From contig JAIFLU010000113.1 of NCBI GenBank assembly GCA_020048915.1, positions 1 through 36,727 of the forward strand: a stretch of DNA of 36,727 nt, in the 5' to 3' direction. The notes beneath the pieces were generated by a model. It worked only from the letters and a program-made list of their open reading frames with translations, made no database searches and was not told where the DNA came from. Shown here in pieces: positions 1 through 6,870 of this stretch; the first letter of the stretch is position 1, and every line of letters begins with the position of its first letter. A program made the translations under genes and the position numbers. Source of the stretch: Bacteroidota bacterium. Lineage in GTDB: Bacteria > Bacteroidota > Bacteroidia > Bacteroidales > JAAUTT01.

Positions 1-312
1 GAGGTTGTACATTTTTATTCCACACTAATTCCTGCTAAAGCACAGCGGGCCATAAATTCCTCTTTCATGGAGCAGGATTTTGCAGAGGACCTGGATCTTC
101 AGGATTCCTTGGGTTCTGCAAAAATTACTATCCTCTCCATTGATCGATCATTGATTTCATGGATGGTTCTTTATCAACAGTTTGCATTTATGGGGGATGA
201 TATTATATCCCAATTTTCGCTTCTGGAACGATTGAAAAAAATGCTTCTTTTATTATTCCCCGATGCCATGAGTTTTATAAGGCCCGGTTTGGATGAATTG
301 CAGAAATCATAA
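1..312 (+). CDS. C-terminal part of an unknown protein (5' truncated by window edge)
   Basis: The frame is open from base 1 to the TAA at 310-312, giving at least 103 codons, so the true start probably lies outside the window. An internal ATG at 67 exists but nothing marks it as a start. The visible part looks alpha-helical, with a stretch reading SAKITILSIDRSLISWMVLY, then LLERLKKMLLLLFPDA and a closing FIRPGLDEL. No catalytic motif, signal peptide or membrane segment can be assigned. I do not recognise the family. It is followed directly by the hairpin-rich element at 337-581, with no clear terminator of its own. Confidence 0.6.
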   Translation, partial: EVVHFYSTLIPAKAQRAINSSFMEQDFAEDLDLQDSLGSAKITILSIDRSLISWMVLYQQFAFMGDDIISQFSLLERLKKMLLLLFPDAMSFIRPGLDELQKS

Positions 313-336
313 GTTGAATAAAGTTGAGTTCAAATA

Positions 337-581
337 AGAAACTGTTTAAATTTTATTTATACAGTGTATTTAAAAATTCAACCCTTTTAGGGTTGTTGTA
401 TTATGTGTTTCATTTTCCGTAGGTTGACACCTACGGCTATTAAAGTTTAACCCCTTCAGGGTTTTTATCAAACACAAGTCCGAAGGACTTAAATATGAAT
501 AACCTCCGGTAAAACCGGAGGCAAACGAAACGAGATATCTGGAACCCCGAAGTGGGTTCAATTTAAATTTAAACAATTTCT
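337..581. mobile_element. MITE-like element made of six consecutive hairpins
   Basis: The ends form a 17-bp inverted repeat, AGAAACTGTTTAAATTT at 337-353 and its reverse complement at 565-581, matching at 16 of 17 positions. The same 5 bases, AAATA, lie directly outside each end (332-336 and 582-586), as a target-site duplication would. Inside are six perfect stem-loops in a row: 379-395 (7-bp stem), 417-436 (8 bp, loop TGAC), 449-463 (5 bp), 476-490 (6 bp, loop GAA), 503-521 (8 bp, loop AAA) and 542-559 (6 bp). There is no credible coding sequence. Similar multi-hairpin intergenic repeats are common in Bacteroidota, so a non-autonomous transposon or REP-type cluster is inferred. The region is AT-rich, so the short direct repeat could be chance. 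Confidence 0.6.
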
Positions 582-640
582 AAATATTGATTAACAGATT
601 TTTACTGAACTTAATAGAGGAAATTAGCATTTTCGAGCAT

Positions 641-670
641 AAAAAAAGGCCGATTTATGCCGACCTTTTT
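641..670 (-). terminator. Rho-independent terminator, second copy of the tRNA-Asn terminator
   Basis: On the minus strand a stem at 648-665 (GGTCGG paired with TCGGCC, one G-T pair) is followed by seven T at 647-641. It copies the terminator after tRNA-Asn (1004-1033) with a single loop-side base change, and now sits downstream of the GIY-YIG gene. Confidence 0.75.
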
Positions 671-672
671 AG

Positions 673-723
673 CTCTCCCTCCTGGACTTGTCCGCGATAG
701 CTATCGGGACTGGTTCCCTCTGA
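673..723 (-). pseudogene. Duplicated 3' part of tRNA-Asn, interrupted by a palindrome
   Basis: Read on the minus strand, this matches the intact tRNA-Asn (1036-1109) from the 3' side of the anticodon stem (TCAGAGGG), through the T arm (CAAGTCC, then GGAGGGAGA) to the discriminator base. The match continues into the copied terminator. From CAAGTCC through the terminator there are about 51 positions with two mismatches. The T stem is broken by a palindromic insertion (690-710) and by CCAGG replacing CCTGG, so it cannot fold as a tRNA. The offset from the intact copy is 363 bp. Its first bases encode the last residues of the GIY-YIG protein. Confidence 0.75.
690..710. repeat. Imperfect palindrome around CGATAGCTATCG
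   Basis: A perfect 12-bp palindrome (CGATAGCTATCG, 695-706) is extended by GTCC and GGAC arms, with one unpaired G at 694. It splits the T loop of the tRNA-Asn remnant and supplies the TAG stop codon of the GIY-YIG gene. From memory, very similar palindromes (CCCGATAGCTATCGGG) are frequent between genes in Bacteroidota; copy number in this genome is not known. Confidence 0.65.
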
Positions 724-1003
724 ACTTTTCAATAAGTCTGTCGACCATCTCGGGATATTTCTTCAGGTTGGAATAATATGATCGTTTTTTCATGCTTTTA
801 ATATGTTTCTCGATGCAGATTGCTTCATTACGGGATTCGCAGGGAATTTGCAAAAATATTTCCCAATCTTTTGCCAGAGATGTAAACGCCCCTTCAAATA
901 GATGATTATTGTGCATTTCTAATCGTTGAACCAAATCGGAAGTTTGTCCAATATAATATTTGTCGGAAGATTTGGAATAAAGAATATAAACCCAAAACAT
1001 CAT
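701..1003 (-). CDS. GIY-YIG nuclease family protein, tRNA-associated
   Basis: This 100-residue protein is about the size of single-domain GIY-YIG proteins of the UPF0213/YhbQ type. The motif appears as VYILYSKSSDKYYIGQT at residues 5-21. A catalytic-type arginine follows in LVQRLEMHN, and a glutamate in NEAICIEKHIK fits the metal ligand. The family cuts DNA with one domain; the target here is unknown. The start ATGATG lies against the T-run of the tRNA-Asn terminator, leaving no room for its own leader. The last seven codons (FRGNQSR) and the stop lie in tRNA-derived sequence and a palindrome. The gene is thus framed by two copies of the tRNA 3' end plus terminator, 363 bp apart. Mobility of this unit is inference. 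Confidence 0.85.
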   Translation of the reverse strand: MMFWVYILYSKSSDKYYIGQTSDLVQRLEMHNNHLFEGAFTSLAKDWEIFLQIPCESRNEAICIEKHIKSMKKRSYYSNLKKYPEMVDRLIEKFRGNQSR

Positions 1004-1033
1004 AAAAAAAGGCCGACTTATGCCGACCTTTTT
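1004..1033 (-). terminator. Rho-independent terminator of tRNA-Asn
   Basis: On the minus strand GGTCGGC pairs with GTCGGCC (two G-T pairs, loop ATAA, 1011-1028) and is followed by seven T (1010-1004). It starts three bases after the tRNA 3' end. The GIY-YIG start codon begins directly after the T-run. Confidence 0.85.
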
Positions 1034-1035
1034 AG

Positions 1036-1109
1036 CTCTCCCTCCAGGACTTGAACCTGGGACCCTCTGATTAACAGTCAGATGCTCTAACCAACTGAGC
1101 TAAGGAAGA
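1036..1109 (-). tRNA. tRNA-Asn (anticodon GTT)
   Basis: This 74-nt cloverleaf has acceptor TCTTCCT/AGGGAGA (one G-T pair), a D stem GCTC/GAGC, an anticodon stem TCTGA/TCAGA with loop CTGTTAA, a five-base variable loop GGGTC and a T arm CCAGG-TTCAAGT-CCTGG. The discriminator is G, and CCA is not encoded. A Bacteroidota-type promoter lies upstream (1139-1170) and a strong terminator downstream. It is the intact partner of the 3' remnant at 673-723. Confidence 0.95.
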
Positions 1110-1138
1110 ATGTTATGCTTCTTTTTTCAAAAGCGATG

Positions 1139-1170
1139 CGAAAATAACAGCTTTATTAATAAATTCCAAA
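1139..1170 (-). promoter_or_regulatory. Bacteroidota-type promoter of tRNA-Asn
   Basis: On the minus strand the -33 box TTTG (1170-1167) is followed after 20 bases by TATTTTCG (1146-1139), one base off the TAnnTTTG consensus. The tRNA 5' end lies 29 bases after the box. Confidence 0.7.
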
Positions 1171-1184
1171 CTTTTTTTACTATT

Positions 1185-2231
1185 TTATACAATTACTTTA
1201 TTATCAGGTTTAAAAAATCGTTTTTTTATTTGGAAAGCATTACCAGGATTTGTAACCAGTAACTTACTAATCTCCTCGTTTGTAAATCCATTGTTTTGTA
1301 ACAGAGGTAATAGCATATTGTGAATGGTAGTATATCCTTTATATTCTCCTCCATTTGATTCTCCAACGCGATACCATCCGGCATCATGTGAAATTAATAC
1401 CTGATTTAAAAATTTGTTTTCTTTTGCAAATAGGAGGAGACGTAAATATTCCTCCGGATTACCCCAGCCAATACCATCGTAACTTGGCCATGCCCACTGA
1501 TTGGCAAGTTGAAGATGTAAGTCAGTGTTTTTTTCTGATTGGGCATGTACCCATATAAATGCGGAAGGATGGACGCCTTTTGTTCTTAATATTTCAATCT
1601 GCTCTAATGCTGCTGGTGCTTCTCCTGTATGCGAGGCTATACTTAATCCTGTTGCAAGGTGGGCAATGGCGGCTGCTTCAATCAGCTTTCGCTGAAAATC
1701 CTTAATTGGAGACTTATCTACCGAAATCTTTATAAATCCTGGTTTTATTCCGGTTCCTTCAATTCCGTTTTTCCATTCTTTAATCCAACGATCAGCTATT
1801 TCCCTGGATGTTTCTGTATAAACATACGAAGGGAGGAATTTTCCATTCTGCGATCCGTATAAGCCGGTGTTTGTGACAATATTTAATCCGCTTGCTTTGG
1901 CCAAACGCATTAATAATGCTATATCGCGACCTAAATATTGAGGGGTACATTCCACAAAAGTCGAATACCCAATTCTCTTTGCTTCCATTAAAAAGGGAAT
2001 AATTTTCGCGAATGCTTCATTTTGATCATAACGGGAGCTACTAAATTTTTCAGCCCCTATAAAATCAACCAGAACATGTTCATGCGAAAGGATTAATCCG
2101 GTTTTGCTTAGCTCCAATTTTCCTTCAATGGTTTGTATAAAATCGGAATCAGGTAAAAAGTTATTCGAATCAAGGAAGATTGGAGTCAATAGAAGAGTAG
2201 ATGAATACGTCAAAAACTTTCTGCGATGCAT
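1185..2231 (-). CDS. Phosphotriesterase-like metal-dependent hydrolase, exported
   Basis: The protein belongs to the phosphotriesterase family of amidohydrolases, whose members hydrolyse phosphotriesters, lactones or related esters with a two-metal centre. Ligand motifs appear in order: HEH in ILSHEHVLVDF, a carbamylated-type lysine in GFIKISVDK, histidines in SIASHTGE and FIWVHAQSE, and the aspartate in LISHDAGWY. I chose the ATG at 2231, which gives MHRRKFLTYSSTLLLTPIF, an arginine pair plus hydrophobic stretch resembling a Tat-type signal, with GGAG just upstream. A longer frame from 2276 adds 15 residues and buries the signal. The actual substrate cannot be read from the sequence. It is probably transcribed alone, divergent from the kinase at 2363. 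Confidence 0.85.
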   Translation of the reverse strand: MHRRKFLTYSSTLLLTPIFLDSNNFLPDSDFIQTIEGKLELSKTGLILSHEHVLVDFIGAEKFSSSRYDQNEAFAKIIPFLMEAKRIGYSTFVECTPQYLGRDIALLMRLAKASGLNIVTNTGLYGSQNGKFLPSYVYTETSREIADRWIKEWKNGIEGTGIKPGFIKISVDKSPIKDFQRKLIEAAAIAHLATGLSIASHTGEAPAALEQIEILRTKGVHPSAFIWVHAQSEKNTDLHLQLANQWAWPSYDGIGWGNPEEYLRLLLFAKENKFLNQVLISHDAGWYRVGESNGGEYKGYTTIHNMLLPLLQNNGFTNEEISKLLVTNPGNAFQIKKRFFKPDNKVIV

Positions 2232-2362
2232 ATCTCCAGTATTAATTTCTATTTTGATTGAAGTAATGACAACCAAAGTTAGGTTTTAATTTTCACTTTT
2301 CTGAATTCCTGGTCTGGGTGATTATAAATTTTCTAATTTTAGGTTTTTAAATTTCTAGCAGT

Positions 2363-3346
2363 ATGGTAAATGTAATTGGTGTTGGTAATGCCCTGGTTGA
2401 TTTATTAATTCGAATTCCGGATAATAAAATTATTGAAGAATTATCGCTTCAAAAAGGTTCAATGCAACTTGTCGATAAAGAATTTATTGGCACGGTTCTC
2501 AATAAAACGAGCAGCCTTCCAAAAGCTGAAGCCTCCGGTGGATCTGCTGCCAATACAATTCATGGTTTAGCTGCCTTAGGGGTTAAAACAGGTTTTATTG
2601 GAACCATTGGGAAAGATACATTTGGGGAAGTATTTACCAACGATCTGAAAAAAAGTAATATCGAACCATATCTCTTTTTGTCGGACGCTGAAACAGGTAT
2701 TGCCGGTACCTTGATTACTCCGGATTCAGAGCGCACATTTACTACTTTTTTAGGCGCCGCCGGTGAAATATCCCAGAAACAAATTGTTCCCCAAATAATT
2801 AGTGATTATAAGATTTTTCATATAGAAGGATATTTAGTGTTTAATCAGGGACTCATTGCCCACATTGCAAAAGTGGCAAAGGATTGTGGATTAATTATTT
2901 CACTCGATTTGGCCAGCTTTAATGTGGTTGAAGCTAACCTTGATTTTTTAAGAAAATTGGTAAAAGAGTATGTTGATATTGTTTTTGCCAATGAAGAAGA
3001 AGCAAAAGCGTTCACCGGTAAAGAGCCCGAAGAAGCATTAAACGAAATTGCAACTATGGCAAAGATTGCTATTGTTAAAGTGGGCAAAAATGGCTCATTG
3101 ATAAAATCAAACGATATAACCTACCAGATTTCTCCCATTACGGCAAAACCAATAGATACTACAGGCGCTGGCGATCTATATGCCGGAGGTTTTCTTTATG
3201 GCTATGCAAAAGGATTGTCCTTTGAAAAATGTGGTAAAATTGGCTCTCTTTTAGCTGGAAAGGTAATTGAACAGTTGGGGGCGAAAATACCGCCAACTGC
3301 ATGGGATGAGATTAGAAAGAAGATTGCAGTTATAGAATCAGAATAA
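2363..3346 (+). CDS. PfkB-family kinase, adenosine kinase-like
   Basis: This 327-residue ribokinase-fold enzyme phosphorylates a sugar or nucleoside hydroxyl with ATP. The N-terminal GNALVDLLIRIP and the substrate-side GGSAANTIHGLAALG (about residues 59-73) are typical. The C-terminal PfkB signature DTTGAGDLYAGGFLYGY carries the anion hole and catalytic aspartate. Bacteroidota proteins of this form are usually named adenosine kinase, which fits but is not proved; another sugar kinase role remains possible. Its 3' end overlaps the convergent deoxynucleoside kinase gene by 9 bp. The two could share nucleoside salvage, though they are on opposite strands. Confidence 0.88.
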   Translation: MVNVIGVGNALVDLLIRIPDNKIIEELSLQKGSMQLVDKEFIGTVLNKTSSLPKAEASGGSAANTIHGLAALGVKTGFIGTIGKDTFGEVFTNDLKKSNIEPYLFLSDAETGIAGTLITPDSERTFTTFLGAAGEISQKQIVPQIISDYKIFHIEGYLVFNQGLIAHIAKVAKDCGLIISLDLASFNVVEANLDFLRKLVKEYVDIVFANEEEAKAFTGKEPEEALNEIATMAKIAIVKVGKNGSLIKSNDITYQISPITAKPIDTTGAGDLYAGGFLYGYAKGLSFEKCGKIGSLLAGKVIEQLGAKIPPTAWDEIRKKIAVIESE

Positions 3347-3952
3347 TCCAAATAATTCTGCATCAATCTTATTGATTACATTTCGCAGATCTTCCGGATT
3401 TTCTGAAAAATTCGAATTGTCAACATCTACAATCAGGAGCTTTCCCAGTTTATAGGATGAGACCCATGCTTCGTATCGTTCGTTCAATCGTTTAAGGTAA
3501 TCGATTCGTATGCTGTTTTCGTATTTTCTTCCCCGCTTTTGAATCTGACTCACCAGGGTAGGCACCGAAGCGCGTAAATAAATTACCAGATCGGGTGGTT
3601 GAATAAGGGAAGAAATAAGTTCGAAAAGGCTGAGATAATTGTCAAAATCACGTGTCGACATCAAGCCCATAGCATGTAAATTGGGAGCAAAAATGTGTGC
3701 ATCTTCGTAAATGGTCCGATCCTGAATTACATTTCGTCCCGATTTTCGAATTTTGAGAATTTGTGTAAACCGGGTATTTAAAAAATAAACCTGTAGGTTG
3801 AAAGACCAACGTTGCATGTCATCATAAAAATCATTGATATATGGATTGTCGTCCACATCCTCATAATGCGGTTCCCAATTATAATGTTTCGAAAGCGATC
3901 CTGTAAGCGTGGTTTTTCCACTTCCAATGTTCCCGGCAATAGCTATATGCAT
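3338..3952 (-). CDS. Deoxynucleoside kinase
   Basis: A cytosolic salvage enzyme that phosphorylates deoxynucleosides (deoxyadenosine/deoxyguanosine/deoxycytidine type). The P-loop is GNIGSGKTTL near the N-terminus, YEDVDDNPYINDFY and NLQVYFLNTRF form the substrate helix region, QDRTIYEDAHIF holds the DR(S/T) motif, and RGRKYENSIRIDYLKRLNERY is the lid region. I prefer the ATG at 3952 (MHIAIAGN), which places the P-loop where family members have it; an in-frame ATG at 3973 would add seven residues. It converges on and overlaps the PfkB gene by 9 bp, with no terminator between them. Confidence 0.9.
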   Translation of the reverse strand: MHIAIAGNIGSGKTTLTGSLSKHYNWEPHYEDVDDNPYINDFYDDMQRWSFNLQVYFLNTRFTQILKIRKSGRNVIQDRTIYEDAHIFAPNLHAMGLMSTRDFDNYLSLFELISSLIQPPDLVIYLRASVPTLVSQIQKRGRKYENSIRIDYLKRLNERYEAWVSSYKLGKLLIVDVDNSNFSENPEDLRNVINKIDAELFGLF

Positions 3953-4041
3953 TTGTAGTAATTTTAATATCAAATATAAATAATATCTCTAAACGTAAAG
4001 ATTTAAAGTATGTTATTGTAAAGAAAATAATTGTTAACCAG

Positions 4042-5559
4042 TTAAAGCTTCTTTTCTATTCTTAAAAGTTCTTCTATATACTGCCTGTTATTTGCCAAAC
4101 GGGGAACTTTGTTTTGTCCTCCAACTTTCCCCTTTTCGCTTAACCATTCAAAAAACACCCCTTTTTTCATGCTATGTACAATAGGCATCCTTAGGGTGAT
4201 ATTTTTGTATCGCTTTGCTTCATAATCGGAATTTACAGAGCAGAGGGCATTATCGAGCAGCGTAGTAAAATACTCCAGATTGTCAGGAGCCTTTTCAAAC
4301 TCAATTAGCCATTCATGAGTCCCGTTAGCATTGCTTTCCATATAAACTGGTCCGGCAGTATATTCAAGTATTTGAGCCCCGGTTTTTTCGCATGCAATAA
4401 CTAATGCTTTTTCAGCATTGTCAATTATGAGTTCCTCTCCGAAAGCATTGATATAATGCCTGGTTCTTCCGGATATTTTTATACGATGAGGATAAAGAGA
4501 GGTGAAAATTACGGTATCGCCTATAATATAACGCCACAAACCTGAATTTGTGGTAATAACCAAGGCGTAATTTTTGTTTAATACTACTTTCTCAATCGAT
4601 ACCGCTTCAGGTTTTGGGGAATTTATCTGGTCGAATGGAATGAATTCATAAAAAATTCCATAGTCCAGCATTAGCAGCATATCATCCCTATCCGTAGTGT
4701 CCTGAATACCAAAAAATCCTTCTGATGCATTATATGTTTCCAGATAATGCATGTTCTCCGAAGGTATAAGTTTTTTAAACTGCTCCCTGTAAGGTGAGAA
4801 ACTTACGCCGCCATGTGTAAATAGCTCCAGATTGGGCCATATCTCCAGAAGATTGTTTTTTCCGGTGTAATCGAGTATATATTTTAATAGCACCATATTC
4901 CACGAAGGCACTCCTGCAATATTTGTTACATTTTCTTTTATCGTCGATTCGGTTATTTTCTGAATTTTTTCTTCCCATTTATCCATTAAGGCAATATCTT
5001 GCTTCGGCGTGCGAATAAAATCTACCCAGAAAGGTAAATTTTCGATCAGAATTGCTGATAAGTCACCATAATATGATTGGTTACTAAAGTTGTTAATTTT
5101 ATGACTTCCTCCGAGGGTTAACCCTTTGCCTGAAAATATTTTAGTTTCGGGATAATGGTTTGTGTAAATTGCCAATACATCTTTCCCTGCCCTAAAATGG
5201 CAATCTTCCAGCGCCTCTTTTGTAACAGGAATAAACTTACTCTTATCGTTTGTTGTCCCCGACGATTTAGCAAACCATTTTATTTCACCCGGCCATAATA
5301 AGTTCTTTTCGCCCTCCCTTAATCGATCTACAAAGGGTTTAATATCCTCATATGTTTGGAGGGGCACGTTGGTCTGGAATTCTTCTATACTCCTGATATT
5401 CGAATAATCATAAGTTTTACCCCATTCCGTATCGGCAGCCTTCTGAATTAATTTCAGTAAACTATCTTCCTGCACATTATAGGGGTATATTTTAAAAAGC
5501 TCAATTTGGTGGAGCCTTTTAACATTAAACCAATAAACAATGGAATTAATAATGGGCAT
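4042..5559 (-). CDS. GH3 family acyl-acid amido synthetase-like protein
   Basis: At 505 residues this matches GH3-fold adenylating enzymes, known in plants for joining hormones such as jasmonate or indole-acetate to amino acids; bacterial roles are mostly undefined. The ATP/AMP-binding motifs are visible: SSGTTNDKSKFIPV (about residues 99-112), YNASEGFFGIQDT (about 278-290) and LVITTNSGLWRYIIGDTV (about 333-350). A C-terminal cap region follows. The start codon comes one base after the stop of the upstream aminotransferase (TGATATG), so the two are almost certainly co-translated. That suggests, without proof, an amino-acid or keto-acid related substrate. Confidence 0.9.
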   Translation of the reverse strand: MPIINSIVYWFNVKRLHQIELFKIYPYNVQEDSLLKLIQKAADTEWGKTYDYSNIRSIEEFQTNVPLQTYEDIKPFVDRLREGEKNLLWPGEIKWFAKSSGTTNDKSKFIPVTKEALEDCHFRAGKDVLAIYTNHYPETKIFSGKGLTLGGSHKINNFSNQSYYGDLSAILIENLPFWVDFIRTPKQDIALMDKWEEKIQKITESTIKENVTNIAGVPSWNMVLLKYILDYTGKNNLLEIWPNLELFTHGGVSFSPYREQFKKLIPSENMHYLETYNASEGFFGIQDTTDRDDMLLMLDYGIFYEFIPFDQINSPKPEAVSIEKVVLNKNYALVITTNSGLWRYIIGDTVIFTSLYPHRIKISGRTRHYINAFGEELIIDNAEKALVIACEKTGAQILEYTAGPVYMESNANGTHEWLIEFEKAPDNLEYFTTLLDNALCSVNSDYEAKRYKNITLRMPIVHSMKKGVFFEWLSEKGKVGGQNKVPRLANNRQYIEELLRIEKKL

Positions 5560-5560
5560 A

Positions 5561-6703
5561 TCAGGTTAGTTTAGAAAGTATTTCGTTCGCATATTTTAAA
5601 TCAATGTCTGGTCGGGCAAAATTAACCCGAAAGTAATGCGAATCGTGTATATCGTGATAAAAGATTGTAGTTGGGGTAGTATTTAAATTATGCATCTCCA
5701 GCAACTGCTTGCAAAAATCAATATCTTTCAGATCCGATACTTCGTTATAATTGAATAATTGAAAGTAGGCTCCTTTTGATGGAACAAAAGTGAGTTTGCT
5801 CTTTTCCAGATTTTGAAGAAGTAAATTTCGTTTTTTCTCAAAATAGTCTCCTAAGGAAGGAATCTTTTCATAACCTGCGAGGAAATTTGCTATTGCAATT
5901 TGAAAAGGAAGGTTAACAGAAAACTGCTGAAAATGGTTCATTTTTCTAAAATCCGAAGAAAGTTTAGCTGGAGCCAGGCAATATCCCAATTGCCAGTTTT
6001 CAGTATTTAGCATTTTTGATGTACCTGAAATAAGTATTGCACGCTCTGCAAGTTTTGGAAACCGGGCTATGCTTTGATGTTCATATCCTTCAAAAATGAT
6101 AGATTCGTAGATCTCGTCACTTAAAATAAGTATTTTGGTGCCATTAATTATTTTAGTAAGCCGGTCTAAATCAGAAGAACTTAGGAGTGAACCGGTAATA
6201 TGATTTGGGGAGTTAAGTATAATTAGTTTAGTATTCACTGTTATCACCTTCTGAACTTCATCCCAATCAATATGAAAGTCGGGCTGTTTCAATTGAACGT
6301 AAACTGGTCGTCCTCCATTTGCTTCAATTGCAGGAATATAAGTGCAGTATGAAGGCTCAAATACAATTACTTCATCACCCTCCTTAACAAAAGCAGAAAT
6401 TGCTGTGGCAAAAGCTTGCTCTGCTCCGCTGCATATGGTAATTTCAGTATCTGGATTATAGTAGTAAGAATATGTGTTATTATATAATTTTGAAATTACT
6501 TCCCGGAAAGGGAAATAACCATCCAGATCAATGTTGGATTTTTGATTTTGATTAAGTGCTTCTACTACTAGATTAGAGAGTTCTCCTGGAGGGGCATAAG
6601 AGGAATATTCCCCGGCTAAGTTAACTAAAGGCGGATCATAGTTAAGCTTGCTATTGGAGGCAATATATGATAAACCGGAATAATTCTTTTTTAAAACAAT
6701 CAT
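5561..6703 (-). CDS. PLP-dependent aminotransferase, class I/II
   Basis: This 380-residue fold-type I aminotransferase has the features of the methionine/aromatic aminotransferase group (YbdL/MtnE-like). The PLP lysine is in ISGTSKMLNTENWQLGY (about residue 230). ILNSPNHITGSLLSS holds the cofactor-binding asparagine, LSDEIYESI the aspartate and tyrosine, and RVNFARPD the substrate carboxylate arginine. It is the first gene of a two-gene minus-strand operon with the GH3-like gene. The 167-bp gap upstream, toward queA, contains queA's terminator. The exact donor amino acid cannot be told from sequence. Confidence 0.88.
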   Translation of the reverse strand: MIVLKKNYSGLSYIASNSKLNYDPPLVNLAGEYSSYAPPGELSNLVVEALNQNQKSNIDLDGYFPFREVISKLYNNTYSYYYNPDTEITICSGAEQAFATAISAFVKEGDEVIVFEPSYCTYIPAIEANGGRPVYVQLKQPDFHIDWDEVQKVITVNTKLIILNSPNHITGSLLSSSDLDRLTKIINGTKILILSDEIYESIIFEGYEHQSIARFPKLAERAILISGTSKMLNTENWQLGYCLAPAKLSSDFRKMNHFQQFSVNLPFQIAIANFLAGYEKIPSLGDYFEKKRNLLLQNLEKSKLTFVPSKGAYFQLFNYNEVSDLKDIDFCKQLLEMHNLNTTPTTIFYHDIHDSHYFRVNFARPDIDLKYANEILSKLT

Positions 6704-6815
6704 AAATTTTTCTAAATGGATTTTCTATTTATGTTCGAAAATGTAGCTGTAAAATTAGTATTTCGAAAGGTAAGAAAAAGTTTAAAGCTAGTCAAAAGTG
6801 TCAACTAGCATTATT

Positions 6816-6850
6816 AAACAAAAATGCCAGGTCAATACTGGCCTGGCATT
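6816..6850 (-). terminator. Rho-independent terminator after queA
   Basis: A 9-bp stem AATGCCAGG/CCTGGCATT (6823-6831 with 6842-6850) is followed on the minus strand by a T-rich run (TTTTTGTTT). It lies 21 bp after the queA stop and ends the ftsX-to-queA cluster. Confidence 0.8.
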
Positions 6851-6870
6851 GAGTTCTGGTTATTTTTGTC

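Noticed and set aside
379-559. Hairpin array considered as a CRISPR
   Set aside because: The stems differ from one another and there are no equal-length repeats or spacers.
370-576. 68-codon minus-strand frame across the hairpin array
   Set aside because: It is a chance reading of the palindromes; its repeated TTTLKGLNF segments come from the repeated hairpin DNA.
3338-3346. Overlap of the PfkB and deoxynucleoside kinase 3' ends considered as a frameshift or error
   Set aside because: Both proteins have complete family motifs and normal ends; short convergent overlaps are ordinary.
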